DNA of 64,000 nucleotides from contig NZ_JFHL01000021.1 of NCBI RefSeq assembly GCF_003664995.1, positions 62,001-126,000 of the forward strand, read 5' to 3'. The stretch comes from Mesotoga sp. BH458_6_3_2_1. GTDB taxonomy: Bacteria > Thermotogota > Thermotogae > Petrotogales > Kosmotogaceae. Below, one piece after another: positions 46,140-56,703 of the stretch. The translations under genes and the position numbers were made by a program. The notes under the pieces are model-generated. The model was not told the origin of the DNA. It did not search any database and was given only the letters and a program-made list of their open reading frames with translations. The stretch's first letter is position 1. Each line of letters starts with the position of its first letter.

Positions 46140-48509
46140 CTAATCGACGTTCTTACCGGCTCGCTTATTTGTTCGAGAGGCAATCTCGAAGAACTTCTTG
46201 AGTCTATCAACGACAAGTCGATTGAAACTGCCCGAAGAGTACTGCCCGTTTTTTCCGATTTTCCCCGGTTTCATTCCCGTTAGTATCTCGATAGCCTCGT
46301 CCACGGTTTCAATAGTCCAGACGTTGAATCTACCTTCTTTAACCGCTCCTATTATTTCGTCATTCAGAATCACGTTATCGGAATTTGCTTCGGGCACTAT
46401 CACTCCCTGCTGGCCGTTGAAGCCCTTAATCTTGCAGAGATCATAAAAACCCTGAATCTTGTATTGGACTCCACCAACTGGCTGAACCCGTCCGCTCTGG
46501 TTTATGGAGCCTGTCACGGCTATCGACTGTTTTATTGGGACTTCAGCAACTGCAGAAAGGAAGGCGACCGTTTCGGCAACCGAAGCGCTATCACCTTCAA
46601 CTGCCGAGTAAACCTGCTCGAAACTTATCGAGCCGTTTAGGCTCAGCGGGAACTGCTGCGCGTATTTCGAGCTCATGTATCCCTGAATGGTCAGACTGGC
46701 CTTGTTGTGAATATGTCCACTGAGCTCGGACTCCTTCTGTATGTCGACGATTCCGCTGTTGCCCGGTCCGACTTTGGCGGTAATCTTCACCGGTATTCCG
46801 AAAGAAAGGTCTTCAGTCTGGATCACTGTCAACCCGTTAATTTCGCCGACAAGTTCCCCCTCTGTTTGAACCATCAAAGTGGAGTTCTGGAACATCTCTT
46901 TGATCTTGTCTTGATAGAGCGAGACCCTCGTGTGCATTTCTTCCCATGCAGTCGATACGTCATCGGCCTGTATCATCTTGTGAGCGTTGATTTCCGCTAC
47001 TGCCGAGCTTTCTAGAAGGATCTGTTCAAGTGCGCCGAATTGGGTCGAGACCTTCTTTCTACTGCCAGAAAGGAAGATCGCTCTTTTGATTACTTCTTTG
47101 ATTCCTTCCCTCTCGAGGGGCTTCAAGGAGTTCTCCTTGACAATGTTGCACGCGAGTCCGCAGAGCTTGCCGACAGTATCATTCTCTATGGTCATTTCCC
47201 AGTCGAACTCCGCCTTTATCTTGAAGAGCTTCTTGAAATCGGTGTCAAGTGTACTGAGCATACTGTATATCCAAGGCTCTCCGATCATGACGATCTTTAT
47301 GTCAAGTGGAATCGGCTCCGGTTTCAGACTCACGGTCGAAAGTAGGCCGATCTTATGTTCAAGATTCTCGATCCCCTCTAGACCCGAAAAGAGAACCTGT
47401 TTCAGTGTCTGCCAGACATACGGTTCGCTTAACACGTTTTTGGCATCAAGAACAAGGTATCCGCCGTTGGAGCTGTGTATCGCTCCGGGTCTTATCATTG
47501 TGTGATCGGTATCAAGCATTCCCATTTTCGCTACATACTCTATTCTTCCGAATAGGGAGGAGTAATTGGAGTTCGTAACCTCTACAACGGGTTTCCCCTC
47601 TATTCCCGAGTTATCGACAAACAGATTGACCGCATATCTCTTGCCGAAGAAGGCCTTCGAATCGATCTCTTGGCTGAAGAAGACTCCCAGATTATCAAGT
47701 AAGTCTTCCTTCATGCTCTCTATGAAGTCAACGACCTCTCTACTTTTGCTAAATCTGTCTTTCATCTCTTCAATATGACCTTCAATTGCAAATGAAGCAA
47801 CATTCCTGTTCAGTTCTTTGTATTTCTCACCGTACTCCTTTTCCATCTTGCTAAGCTTTAAAAGGTAGGAATTGACAAGTTCACGTACCTCTTCGCCCTT
47901 TTTGGTAATCTGCTTCTGATAATCCTCGGGCAGGGCCTCGTAGACTTCCTGTGTCAATGGTTTCCCGTTCCATAGAGGGACGGTGGCGACTCCCGTCTGA
48001 TTTATCTGAACCGTGAAGTCCTTCTCTTTTGCTTTCTCAACAAGCTCTTTCAACATATTCGAACGTTTCTCCGACTGCTCGTTCTGAATCGATGTCACTT
48101 TCTGCTGATAATCCTCGCTCTGAAAGCTTTCACTTATCGAGTTTATTGCTATTTGAACAAACTCGTTCAGCTCCTTCTGGAATACCTTTCCGGCACCTGC
48201 TCCAAGCGGTATCGAATTTGGTGTCCTGGGATCATCGAAATTATAGACGTATATCCAGTCGCCAGGGGTTTTCGTGCCTTCGACTTTCTTCTTGAGAAAA
48301 CGACTTACGAAGGTCCTTCTCCCAGTGTTGTTTGTCCCTGAGACGAAGACATTGTATCCTTTTGCATCTATATGAAGACCAGTTTCTAGAGCCCTTATGG
48401 CTCTCTCCTGACCAATGAATTCCTCAAGTTCGCTAACACAGTCCGTCGATTTTACGTTTCTTGGGAGCATGATCTTCAGATCTATGTCCTTCCAGCTGAC
48501 TTTTCTCAT
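46140..48509 (-). CDS. Lon-like ATP-dependent protease (AAA_32 type)
   Basis: A 789-residue protease of the LonB-like group with an AAA+ domain and a Lon catalytic domain but no LonA substrate-binding N domain. The phosphate loop is FVSGTNNTGRRTFV, and a coiled-coil insertion fills residues about 140-290. GGYLVLDAKNVL is the Walker B area. The C-terminal domain has catalytic Ser in AVEGDSASVAE and Lys in GGVQYKIQGFYD. It degrades damaged or regulatory proteins in the cytoplasm. A ribosome site AGGAGG precedes the ATG. Confidence 0.94.
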   Translation of the reverse strand: MRKVSWKDIDLKIMLPRNVKSTDCVSELEEFIGQERAIRALETGLHIDAKGYNVFVSGTNNTGRRTFVSRFLKKKVEGTKTPGDWIYVYNFDDPRTPNSIPLGAGAGKVFQKELNEFVQIAINSISESFQSEDYQQKVTSIQNEQSEKRSNMLKELVEKAKEKDFTVQINQTGVATVPLWNGKPLTQEVYEALPEDYQKQITKKGEEVRELVNSYLLKLSKMEKEYGEKYKELNRNVASFAIEGHIEEMKDRFSKSREVVDFIESMKEDLLDNLGVFFSQEIDSKAFFGKRYAVNLFVDNSGIEGKPVVEVTNSNYSSLFGRIEYVAKMGMLDTDHTMIRPGAIHSSNGGYLVLDAKNVLSEPYVWQTLKQVLFSGLEGIENLEHKIGLLSTVSLKPEPIPLDIKIVMIGEPWIYSMLSTLDTDFKKLFKIKAEFDWEMTIENDTVGKLCGLACNIVKENSLKPLEREGIKEVIKRAIFLSGSRKKVSTQFGALEQILLESSAVAEINAHKMIQADDVSTAWEEMHTRVSLYQDKIKEMFQNSTLMVQTEGELVGEINGLTVIQTEDLSFGIPVKITAKVGPGNSGIVDIQKESELSGHIHNKASLTIQGYMSSKYAQQFPLSLNGSISFEQVYSAVEGDSASVAETVAFLSAVAEVPIKQSIAVTGSINQSGRVQPVGGVQYKIQGFYDLCKIKGFNGQQGVIVPEANSDNVILNDEIIGAVKEGRFNVWTIETVDEAIEILTGMKPGKIGKNGQYSSGSFNRLVVDRLKKFFEIASRTNKRAGKNVD

Positions 48510-48614
48510 GCATCTACCTCCTTCTTTCGATAGATTATAACAAACCCGATATTCTGGAAGCTTGATTTATAGTTGCTTACCTTTCTAGAAGCTGCTTTAA
48601 GAGAGAGGGAGAGG

Positions 48615-49169
48615 TCAATAGTCTTCTAGCGGGCCGGCGAGCCTCAATTTTTCCCTGATAACGATCCCTTCGCCGGGGACCTCTTCAAGTATCGTCAGAT
48701 TGTCTATTGTCAACTCGTGATGAAAATCCTTGAAGGCAAGTCTTTCCATAACCGGACCGATGTTGGATCGATTAAGATCGTCTCCAAAAACAACTGTAAT
48801 ATGAGGTATCCAGTGAATTTCATTGTAAGCGATCGCTCTGTTGTCTACTGAATCGCAGAGTTCGGTCCATAAGGCATGGTGGAGAGATGCTAAGCGCGAA
48901 TTCCTTGCCAGCCCAATGAAGATCACCGGTTTCTCGCCGGAGAAGACTCCCAGATACTCCGTTCTGGCTATCAAAGGGGGCGTATTGGAAGCTATTGCCT
49001 CTATCAAAGGATCTATCTTAGTCTTCCTCTCTTCTACAATGCAGTAGGTTATATGAGGGAAAGGTGTAAGAAAAACCGAATCAAACTTAAACTCGGTCTT
49101 CAATTCATCCCATATCTCTCTGACGAAACGATCCAAATCCCTTGGGAGAAGAGAAACAAGTGCTTTCAG
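48615..49169 (-). CDS. 2'-5' RNA ligase / cyclic phosphodiesterase (2H) family protein
   Basis: A 184-residue 2H phosphoesterase-like protein. Both H-x-T motifs are present: PFPHITYC (H39, T41) and HWIPHITVV. The first usable normal start is TTG 49136, but that would cut the first beta strand. In frame upstream stands (L)KALVSLLPRDLDRFVREIW, which matches the usual family opening M-x-ALVSLL. CTG at 49167-49169 encodes the first residue, nine bases after GGAGG; an in-frame TAG lies 27 bases further up and no ATG, GTG or TTG intervenes. So a CTG start is proposed. Confidence 0.8.
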   Translation of the reverse strand: MKALVSLLPRDLDRFVREIWDELKTEFKFDSVFLTPFPHITYCIVEERKTKIDPLIEAIASNTPPLIARTEYLGVFSGEKPVIFIGLARNSRLASLHHALWTELCDSVDNRAIAYNEIHWIPHITVVFGDDLNRSNIGPVMERLAFKDFHHELTIDNLTILEEVPGEGIVIREKLRLAGPLEDY

Positions 49170-49206
49170 AACCGCGCACCTCCAGTTGATCTATACAAGA
49201 ATTATA

Positions 49207-51327
49207 TCAGCCGGAGTCTTTGGCCCCGCTCAAAAACCTTTCACTCCTCGATGCGATTTCGGGAAGAAGTATGAGAGTAAGAATCATCCCCACAGCTAGC
49301 CCACTTACCATAAGTTTCGCAACGTCCACATAAAGCAGCAGTGGTGTAAGCAGCAAAACCGAGAAACCCGCCACAAGACTCAACCCATTTGTAAGAATTG
49401 CCCTAGCCGTTTGTTCATAAGCTTTACGAGAATCGCCGAATCTTCTGAACCAGATCGTGAAATGGATGGCGTAGTCGATTACAAGTCCCATCAACATTCC
49501 TGAAATAAGAGCTGTAGAAATGCTGAGGGAAATCCTGAAAAAGGCCATAAAGACGAAGTTAAATAGTGTCGTCAGCAGAATTGGAATCGTAGCAATTATA
49601 GTTGACTTCAAGCTCCTGAATATCGATAACAGAAGAAGTATGATAAGCCCAAATGAGACTATCAGACTCTGAATCTGGTTGTTGACAACCGATGAGTTGA
49701 CGCTCTTCCATATTAGAGTTGTGCCCGCCAGAGTGAAATCGAAGTTCTTGTGCAGTTCAGGGAATTTCCCTATTGACTTTTCAACTGCGGCCTTCAATCT
49801 CTCTGCGCTCAGACTGTCACTCTCAGATGAAAAGAGATTGAAACGGATCGCATTATCGCTCACTAAAAGTGAGGTAGAATCTCCAAATACATCTGTTGAA
49901 TTGAGCGCCCTGATCATCAAAGGTAAGGGGACGTTTGTCTCCCTCGAAAGATCGAAGAGGCTCATAACCTTGGAAATTCCTTCAATCCCCTTCAGCTCCT
50001 CCTCGAGAGCTTCGAGATTCTCAAGTTGAACGGATGTCAACGAAATGCTTCCTCCCTCTGCAGGTTCGACCATGAGAGCATAATTCGTCAACCAACCAAA
50101 GGCTTCCTTCATGGTTCTTGCACTTTCTCTGATCTTTGAATCCTCCTTGAAGAAATTGTACTGATCAATCGTCATTGGTATAGTAATTATCAGTAAAGGA
50201 GAGGCAATGCTGAGGGCTATAACAACCCAAATTACCGCTCTCTTAACAACTGGATTAACGTCTCTCGGCGGCGAAACCTCTCGTTTAGTGGCTGCCTTAG
50301 ATGTAACAAGACCTGGAAGGACAGTAATTGTAAAAATCGCCGATAAAAAGATCCCGGAGCAGACGAATATTCCCATTTCCTGAAAGGCCTTCATATCAAG
50401 CAAGATGTATGAAGAGAAGCCCGCCATAGTTGTAAGAGCAGAAAAGAGAATTGGCACTCTTTCTTCGTGCACGGTTCTTCTGACAGCGTTCTTCATATGG
50501 ATGTTCTCTTCAAATCGGGAAAGGAAATGCATTCCGTAAGCACTTCCGATTATGACTATAAACGAAGGAATCATAACCGTAAGACTATTTATCGAAAGCT
50601 CCATCAGCCCCATTATTCCTACTATAACCATTACTGCGGCCAGAGGGGGTACAAGAGTTAGAAGTGATAGAGATATTCTTCTGAACTTGATCACGTAAAC
50701 CGCCATGATGGCAAGCAGTATGAAAGGCGGATACTTGAAGGTGAGATCAATGATCGACCTGAAGGTTTCGGAATTAGCAACACTCTCTCCGATCAATCTG
50801 TAGCTTTCTACGCCGGAAGAATCCAGTACCGATCGCAGTTCCGGGATCAACGCGTCACTCTTCAGCTCGTTACCATCTGCTATTGTGATCATGACCGCAT
50901 AGTACCTGCCGTCAGAAGAAATGATTAAGTTGCTGTACAGCGGATTTGAAAGCAATTCTTCATTAAGGACCAGTCGGCCCTCTTCTTCATAAACATAGCT
51001 TTCCGATGGAATACTCATCGTGAAGAGATTGAAGCTTCCCAGCTTAACGGCCTCTGTAGGAGACAAAACGGATTTTACCCATTCAAGAGAATTAATCTTT
51101 TCAGTGATGCTTTTCAAGAGATCCAAAGAGGTTTGAGAAGCTTCAAGAACCAAAACAATCGATCCGGAATCGCCGAAAACTTCCGCGATCTTGTTGAATG
51201 CCCCAAGCTCCGAATCGTCGTCGCTCAAAAAGGCAGCCGGGGAGGGGTCAAAGCTAAACCCGTTTATTCCAGACAGCAAAACCACAACTACTACGGCCAG
51301 TATGGCGAAGGATAACGCTCTTCTCAT
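49207..51327 (-). CDS. MMPL/RND-family membrane transporter
   Basis: A 706-residue exporter of the MMPL (hydrophobe/amphiphile, RND-like) class with 12 membrane segments: one at the N terminus, five around residues 200-340, one near 370, and five at 550-690. Two large extracytoplasmic loops lie at about 25-195 and 390-545. The motif GSAYGMHFLSRFEE and its second-half counterpart LVIDYAIHFTIWFRR are typical of MMPL proteins. It probably exports lipids or acts as a sterol-sensing-like transporter. No adaptor protein gene adjoins it. Confidence 0.9.
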   Translation of the reverse strand: MRRALSFAILAVVVVVLLSGINGFSFDPSPAAFLSDDDSELGAFNKIAEVFGDSGSIVLVLEASQTSLDLLKSITEKINSLEWVKSVLSPTEAVKLGSFNLFTMSIPSESYVYEEEGRLVLNEELLSNPLYSNLIISSDGRYYAVMITIADGNELKSDALIPELRSVLDSSGVESYRLIGESVANSETFRSIIDLTFKYPPFILLAIMAVYVIKFRRISLSLLTLVPPLAAVMVIVGIMGLMELSINSLTVMIPSFIVIIGSAYGMHFLSRFEENIHMKNAVRRTVHEERVPILFSALTTMAGFSSYILLDMKAFQEMGIFVCSGIFLSAIFTITVLPGLVTSKAATKREVSPPRDVNPVVKRAVIWVVIALSIASPLLIITIPMTIDQYNFFKEDSKIRESARTMKEAFGWLTNYALMVEPAEGGSISLTSVQLENLEALEEELKGIEGISKVMSLFDLSRETNVPLPLMIRALNSTDVFGDSTSLLVSDNAIRFNLFSSESDSLSAERLKAAVEKSIGKFPELHKNFDFTLAGTTLIWKSVNSSVVNNQIQSLIVSFGLIILLLLSIFRSLKSTIIATIPILLTTLFNFVFMAFFRISLSISTALISGMLMGLVIDYAIHFTIWFRRFGDSRKAYEQTARAILTNGLSLVAGFSVLLLTPLLLYVDVAKLMVSGLAVGMILTLILLPEIASRSERFLSGAKDSG

Positions 51328-51510
51328 ATTCGCACCTCATGAACTCAGCCAATTATATCATCTGACTTTACGATTCATCGCCCCTTGTGGAGATTGAACG
51401 CTTCACAGATGAATTGGTATCGTAATTTGAAATGCCATGACTCTTGTCGTAAAATTGGGGCGTGAGAACAATCTGGTAGACACTTAGCAATAGAGTCTGG
51501 AGGGATTCAA

Positions 51511-52266
51511 ATGATCAGCTGTAACAAGCTTACTAAAGTCTTCGATAAAGACCCGGTGGTCAGCGAGGTTGATCTGTCGGTTAGTTCGGGTGAGATATAC
51601 GGCTTTCTGGGGCCAAATGGTGCTGGGAAGACAACGACAATAAAAATGCTTACAGGTACCCTAAGGCCTACATCTGGAGAAGTAAGTATTCTAAACATGG
51701 ATTATCCAGGAAACGAACTTCTTATAAAAAGCAAGATAGGTGTTGTTCCGGATGAACCAAGAATCTATTCCTATTTCACTGGCGCAGAGTTTCTCGAATT
51801 CATCATGGACGTTTTTCCTGACAAGAGACAGGAGGCGAAAAAGAGAGTGGGGGAACTTTGCGAAGCATTCGGCATCGATTATCTAGGGAAGATGATTTCA
51901 GAGATGTCTCACGGAATGAAGCAGAAGATAATGGTCATATCTGTACTTATGAGAAGGCCCGAGGTCATCTTTCTGGATGAACCGACGGTTGGCCTTGATG
52001 CAAGAAGCGCTAAAATTCTGAAGATGCTTCTGGAGAAGTACAAGAATGAGGGATCTACAATTTTCATGACAACACACGTGCTTGAAATCGCGGAAAAGAT
52101 GTGTGACAGAATTGGGATTATAAACAAGGGAAGGTTGATCTCCGAAGGAACAATGGACGAGCTAAGAAAGAGGGCCGGCGCCGATGAAAGAGAGACTCTA
52201 GAAAATCTGTTCCTACAGCTTACTGGAGAGGATGAAGATATCCAGGAAATAGTAAGTGCTTTGTGA
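51511..52266 (+). CDS. ABC transporter ATP-binding protein
   Basis: A 251-residue ABC ATPase: Walker A GPNGAGKTTT, Q-loop-like VPDEPRIYS, a signature variant MSHGMKQKI in place of LSGGQ, Walker B VIFLDEP and a switch histidine in TTHVLEI. It powers the membrane protein encoded next. GGAGGGATT precedes the ATG. The MSHG signature is common in exporters of the bacitracin/ABC-2 type. Confidence 0.94.
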   Translation: MISCNKLTKVFDKDPVVSEVDLSVSSGEIYGFLGPNGAGKTTTIKMLTGTLRPTSGEVSILNMDYPGNELLIKSKIGVVPDEPRIYSYFTGAEFLEFIMDVFPDKRQEAKKRVGELCEAFGIDYLGKMISEMSHGMKQKIMVISVLMRRPEVIFLDEPTVGLDARSAKILKMLLEKYKNEGSTIFMTTHVLEIAEKMCDRIGIINKGRLISEGTMDELRKRAGADERETLENLFLQLTGEDEDIQEIVSAL

Positions 52267-52276
52267 GGTGCTAATT

Positions 52277-53779
52277 GTGAACGATCTTAAGCTGTTCTTC
52301 AAATATAAGTTGTTCATGTTCCCTGGCAAGAAAGGAACCAGAGGTGGCGTTTCAAGTCAACTATTCGTATTTGCAATTTTCACGGTCATGATAGGTTTCT
52401 TTCTTTGGGAAGTTTATGGTGCAACTGCTGGAGTGGAAGTAGAGGGAATTGCCCTTGGAAAAGTTATGGCTGGTTTTTTTCTCACAATTTCCGGACTGTT
52501 CTTTCTTATATCCTTCTCGGCCACATCATCGTATCTCTTCATGAGAAACGAAGAGATAGATATGCTTCTGGTTCTCCCCGTAAAAAGAGTCAGTATAATT
52601 GCTTACCAAATTATGATTTCGACGGTATATCAAGGCCTCACATTGTCAGTATTCCTTGGAATAGCTCTTCCTTATCATCTAAGGATCGATCCTAATCCAT
52701 GGATAGGGATACCTTCACTTGTATTGGTAGTAATCAACACTGTTCTCCTTGCCTCAATAGTTTCCGTGGCTTTCGGAAAGTTTATGTCCAGGGCTGCTGC
52801 TAGAAAAGTGATGTTTATCGTGCAAATTGTAGCAGGGTTCATGTTCTTCATAATTGTACAGTTGGTCCCGAGGAACACAGATAATATCCCTCTCTATTTG
52901 CAGAAGCTTGCCGCTGCCTGGGAAACTCTCTCAAATCCCGTGAACATATTTACATGGAGCGTCAAGGCATCTGAGCAGCCAATGTACTTTCTGTTTGCCA
53001 TTGGTGCGATCCCACTTTTGGGACTTCTGTTCTTCAAAGTCGCCTCATCTATGAGATTCGAGCCAGTTTCGTACACTAAGAGCAGATCAAGAACTTTCTC
53101 CTTTTCCGAAAGACGAGGAGGCGTCCTACTGAGGAGAGAACTGAAGATATACAGGCGTTATGAGCAGTTGATCTATTATCTCCTATATCCCGTTGTGTTT
53201 GGCTTGATTTTCGGTCTTATATCAGATGATGTCGTGACTTCAATCTTCACCATGGTGCTAATCAGTACAATATTCACTACAATACAGTCGGCATTTCTTA
53301 TGGGCAGAGAGTTCCCATTTATCGAAACAACGAAGATGCTTCCGATCTCTCTAGGCAAAATGATTGCTTTGAAAGCATCCCTGCCTGTACTGTTGGGAAC
53401 TGTTCTTTTTGTGGGAGTTCTCATCACCAGTGTCTTAGTGAGAGGTGGATCCCTCAGTTACCTTGTGGTTGTACCAATTGTATTCATACTGTACGTGACA
53501 TCTTCATTGCTTGGCATAAGGGGTGTTTTGAAGTCACCGCCAGATCAGATGGACAATCCGAACGCGTTTATGAGAACGAAGTTTGTACTTCTCAATCAGG
53601 TTATTTGTATGGCTTTGAGTTTTGGCGCAATAATGCCTCTGACAATGATTCTAAGTGGTTCTGTAGAGGGTATCGGGACAGTCTTGATGCTGCTGATCTC
53701 GCTTGCATCAGTGACAATCGCTCTCTTTGTATCTCTCTTCAACTACAGGAAAATCTCACGGACGATCAAGAGCATTTAG
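52277..53779 (+). CDS. ABC transporter permease, ABC-2 type exporter
   Basis: A 500-residue membrane protein with about 12 hydrophobic segments, partner of the ATPase just upstream. The start chosen is GTG 52277, seven bases after GAGGTG; a frame from 52256 overlaps the ATPase by 11 bases. Cytoplasmic basic loops (TKSRSRTFSFSERRGG) separate two sets of segments. Such large two-set permeases resemble the 16-segment putative ABC exporters of Firmicutes and Thermotogota. Substrate unknown. Its 3' end overlaps the convergent sensor gene by four bases. Confidence 0.88.
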   Translation: MNDLKLFFKYKLFMFPGKKGTRGGVSSQLFVFAIFTVMIGFFLWEVYGATAGVEVEGIALGKVMAGFFLTISGLFFLISFSATSSYLFMRNEEIDMLLVLPVKRVSIIAYQIMISTVYQGLTLSVFLGIALPYHLRIDPNPWIGIPSLVLVVINTVLLASIVSVAFGKFMSRAAARKVMFIVQIVAGFMFFIIVQLVPRNTDNIPLYLQKLAAAWETLSNPVNIFTWSVKASEQPMYFLFAIGAIPLLGLLFFKVASSMRFEPVSYTKSRSRTFSFSERRGGVLLRRELKIYRRYEQLIYYLLYPVVFGLIFGLISDDVVTSIFTMVLISTIFTTIQSAFLMGREFPFIETTKMLPISLGKMIALKASLPVLLGTVLFVGVLITSVLVRGGSLSYLVVVPIVFILYVTSSLLGIRGVLKSPPDQMDNPNAFMRTKFVLLNQVICMALSFGAIMPLTMILSGSVEGIGTVLMLLISLASVTIALFVSLFNYRKISRTIKSI

Positions 53780-56670
53780 GCTGAGGTATTGCTTATCAAT
53801 ATCTTGAACATTGAGACTAGTTCCGGGTCGAACTGAGTTCCGGAACATCGGCTTATTTCCTCAATAGCTTTCTGTACACTTCTGGCTTGACTATACGGCC
53901 TTTCATTTGTCATTGCATCGAAGGCATCGACGATCGATAGAATTCTACATTCAACCGGAATTTCTTCACCCTTGATACCCAGAGGATAACCTCTTCCGTC
54001 CCATCTTTCGTGATGTCTCAAAATCAAATCTGCAACTGATGAGAGATCTGGAGACGATACTGCAATTCTGTATCCTTTCTCAGGATGGAGTTTCATTACC
54101 TTCCATTCATCTTCGGATAACGGGCCGGGCTTAAAAAGAATGCTGTCAGGAATTCCCACCTTACCGAGATCGTGTACCTGAGCAAACAATGCAAGATCGC
54201 TGAGCTGTCGAGTACTGAGACCGGCCCTTTTACCAAGCTCCAAACAAAGTTTCTGAAGCCTTTTGGCATGACCACCTGAAATCTGATCCTTTTCATCCAG
54301 AGTTATCAACAGTGTGTTAACCATTTGGCTCCTAACGCTGGAGCTCCTGTAAAGCTTGTCACGGTACATAAGGTCATCAGCCAACTTTAGAGTCTCAAGA
54401 AGGTTTTGTTCTGGACCCTTGCTTGTGGCTATCCCCATCGATACACTCAAGTGAGGGCCGACGTGATCCATATTGTATTTTTCAACTGTCTTACGGACTC
54501 TTGAAGCGATCTTCTCAGTCGTCTCTTCATCCGTCCTAATTAGAATGACTGCAAATTCGTCTCCACCAAATCTCGAGACAACATCTGTCTTTCTGAAGGA
54601 TGACCTAAGAATCTGTGAAAACTCTATGAGTATTTGATCTCCCCTTGAATGACCCATTGTGTCGTTTATCAGTTTCAATCCGTCTACATCGGCCGATACA
54701 ATTGAGATAGGATAGAATCTCGACCCTTCCAGTCTCTGAAGCTCCTCCTCAAAATAGACTCTGTTGTATAGATCGGTCAGTTTATCGTGAAGAGACATAT
54801 AATTCATACGTATTTCCGTCTCGATTCGAACTATCGCTTCACGAGCATGAGACATGAGAAGCTCTGCAAGATGTAGTTCTTGTTCGCCAAATTTCGACCT
54901 ATCTGAGGACATCGCCTGGAAAACCCCAAAATCACCAACTGGAACGCTCAGGCCAGCGTGATAAAGACTGTTGGTCTTCAAAGCATTGGGAGACTCCTGG
55001 ATATCATCGATTATGTACGGCTTCTTCTCTCTGAAAGTCTTCCCGACAATTCCGACATCATTTGGCATTACAAGTGGATCCCGTGGATTCAGATTGGAAG
55101 ATGCTTTAATTACTAGATTATCCTCTTCGTTGACACAGATGAAGCATATATCAAATTCAAGGATCTCCTTAGCTGCTTCAATCACAGAGTCATATACATC
55201 TTGGAGGGTTCCACATCTTTCCAGATTGAGAGCTGCATCGTGAAGCCGTTCTATTCTGAACCTATCTCTCTTCAGAATCTCCAGACTTCTCATTCGTTCA
55301 GATATATCTCGTGCAAAAGTAAATTCATATTCACTTTCATCGTACTTGAAATAGTTTCTGTTAACCTCGACGGGAAAGACAGAGCCGTCCTTTCTCACAT
55401 GATAAGCTTCAAATGTGTCCCTACCTTTTGATTTAAGCCTTTCCCAGCTTACCCTTCTATCCATTGCCTCCATCGATTTATCGAGATCATTTACCTTAAG
55501 TCCGGAAACCTCAGCCTTTGTGTATCCGAGATTTTTACAGGCCGCGCTGTTTGCATACAGTATCGTGCCGTCAGGAGCAATCCAGAAGGCCTCATCGTTC
55601 GCATTATCCAGTCCGAACTGAATAAGCTTGATCCTCCTAAGTGCCTCTCTCTCTTCGGTCACATCATTTGCAGAACAGACAACAGACTCAATACTTCCGA
55701 ATTCATCGATATCCGGCGTCTTTGTGATCTCCAGAATTCTTAACTCCCCATTCGAATTCTCTGAATTCTGCTCAAAAGTAAGCTTCACTTTTCGAGAGAA
55801 AACCTCTTTGTTGCTTTCAACACATTTTTTCGCTTCCTCTTCCGAGAGAATCCTATAGACATTCTTTCCTTCAATCTCCTTCGGCATCCTACCAAGAAAC
55901 TCTGCAAATGACTTATTGACGATTCCGAAAGTCTCCGGATCTCTGAAATACCAGATCAGTGTCGGAATCTTATCCAGAAGCAGCGACATTTCTCTGTTCC
56001 TTCTGACGAGAAACTTCTTGCCTGCCACCCGCTGTATAGTAGCCGTGAAGATGAGTGTCAAAAGAAAGACGAAAGCGATTGCAGCATAGTTTGCTGGTAG
56101 CCATCTGCGCTCGAGAGAAACCAAGATTTCCGCTAATACAGGACTCCCCTTCTCATTGCCCAAGTTGTATCCTTCTCTTGTAAGCAGACCCATAATTCCC
56201 TCGAGATCTAGTTCCATAATTACATACGCATTCTTTGGCCTCTCTGAACCAGCGTTGTTCGTAATGGCAGAAATCGCAAAGAGGTCCTTGCCTACTGAGA
56301 AGATTCCTGAGTAGTCTCCTCCTTCAAAAGCAGGCATGTCGGCAATTTCAAACTTTTCACCTGCAGTTGCAAAAACCGCATTTTCATAGAATACCGCTAC
56401 ACCTTTCATAAGCATATTGCTGCTCATTATCTCTCTTAGATAATTGTTGATGAAGTCACTGTCATTCTTCATAACGGCTTCATAAAATGAATCCCGATGA
56501 AAGTAGCCGATGAATGTGGTCTCTGCAGCGTTTTCCGCGATCATTCTTGCAGACTTGGCAATTTGACTTTCTACTTCAGAATACCTAACTTCTGTCACCG
56601 CAAAACCTATAATGGCCCAGAAAAGCGTTGCTAGCGCAGCCAAAGAGATAGATTTAAGCCAATTCTTCAT
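53776..56670 (-). CDS. Membrane PAS-GAF-GGDEF-HD-GYP cyclic-di-GMP signalling protein
   Basis: A 964-residue sensor with both synthesis and breakdown domains for cyclic di-GMP. Order: N-terminal membrane segment (ISLAALATLFWAIIGF), extracytoplasmic sensor domain to about 195, second membrane segment, two PAS domains (about 225-335 and 345-460), GAF (about 480-620), GGDEF with intact FGGDEFA and an I-site RKTD five residues before it, then HD-GYP with VHDLGKVG, HHERWDGRGYP. Both enzyme parts look active, so net activity depends on signals. AGGAG precedes the ATG. It stands alone. Confidence 0.95.
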   Translation of the reverse strand: MKNWLKSISLAALATLFWAIIGFAVTEVRYSEVESQIAKSARMIAENAAETTFIGYFHRDSFYEAVMKNDSDFINNYLREIMSSNMLMKGVAVFYENAVFATAGEKFEIADMPAFEGGDYSGIFSVGKDLFAISAITNNAGSERPKNAYVIMELDLEGIMGLLTREGYNLGNEKGSPVLAEILVSLERRWLPANYAAIAFVFLLTLIFTATIQRVAGKKFLVRRNREMSLLLDKIPTLIWYFRDPETFGIVNKSFAEFLGRMPKEIEGKNVYRILSEEEAKKCVESNKEVFSRKVKLTFEQNSENSNGELRILEITKTPDIDEFGSIESVVCSANDVTEEREALRRIKLIQFGLDNANDEAFWIAPDGTILYANSAACKNLGYTKAEVSGLKVNDLDKSMEAMDRRVSWERLKSKGRDTFEAYHVRKDGSVFPVEVNRNYFKYDESEYEFTFARDISERMRSLEILKRDRFRIERLHDAALNLERCGTLQDVYDSVIEAAKEILEFDICFICVNEEDNLVIKASSNLNPRDPLVMPNDVGIVGKTFREKKPYIIDDIQESPNALKTNSLYHAGLSVPVGDFGVFQAMSSDRSKFGEQELHLAELLMSHAREAIVRIETEIRMNYMSLHDKLTDLYNRVYFEEELQRLEGSRFYPISIVSADVDGLKLINDTMGHSRGDQILIEFSQILRSSFRKTDVVSRFGGDEFAVILIRTDEETTEKIASRVRKTVEKYNMDHVGPHLSVSMGIATSKGPEQNLLETLKLADDLMYRDKLYRSSSVRSQMVNTLLITLDEKDQISGGHAKRLQKLCLELGKRAGLSTRQLSDLALFAQVHDLGKVGIPDSILFKPGPLSEDEWKVMKLHPEKGYRIAVSSPDLSSVADLILRHHERWDGRGYPLGIKGEEIPVECRILSIVDAFDAMTNERPYSQARSVQKAIEEISRCSGTQFDPELVSMFKILISNTSA

Positions 56671-56703
56671 GAGTACTCCTGTATGAGAAAAAACTGCCTT
56701 TGT

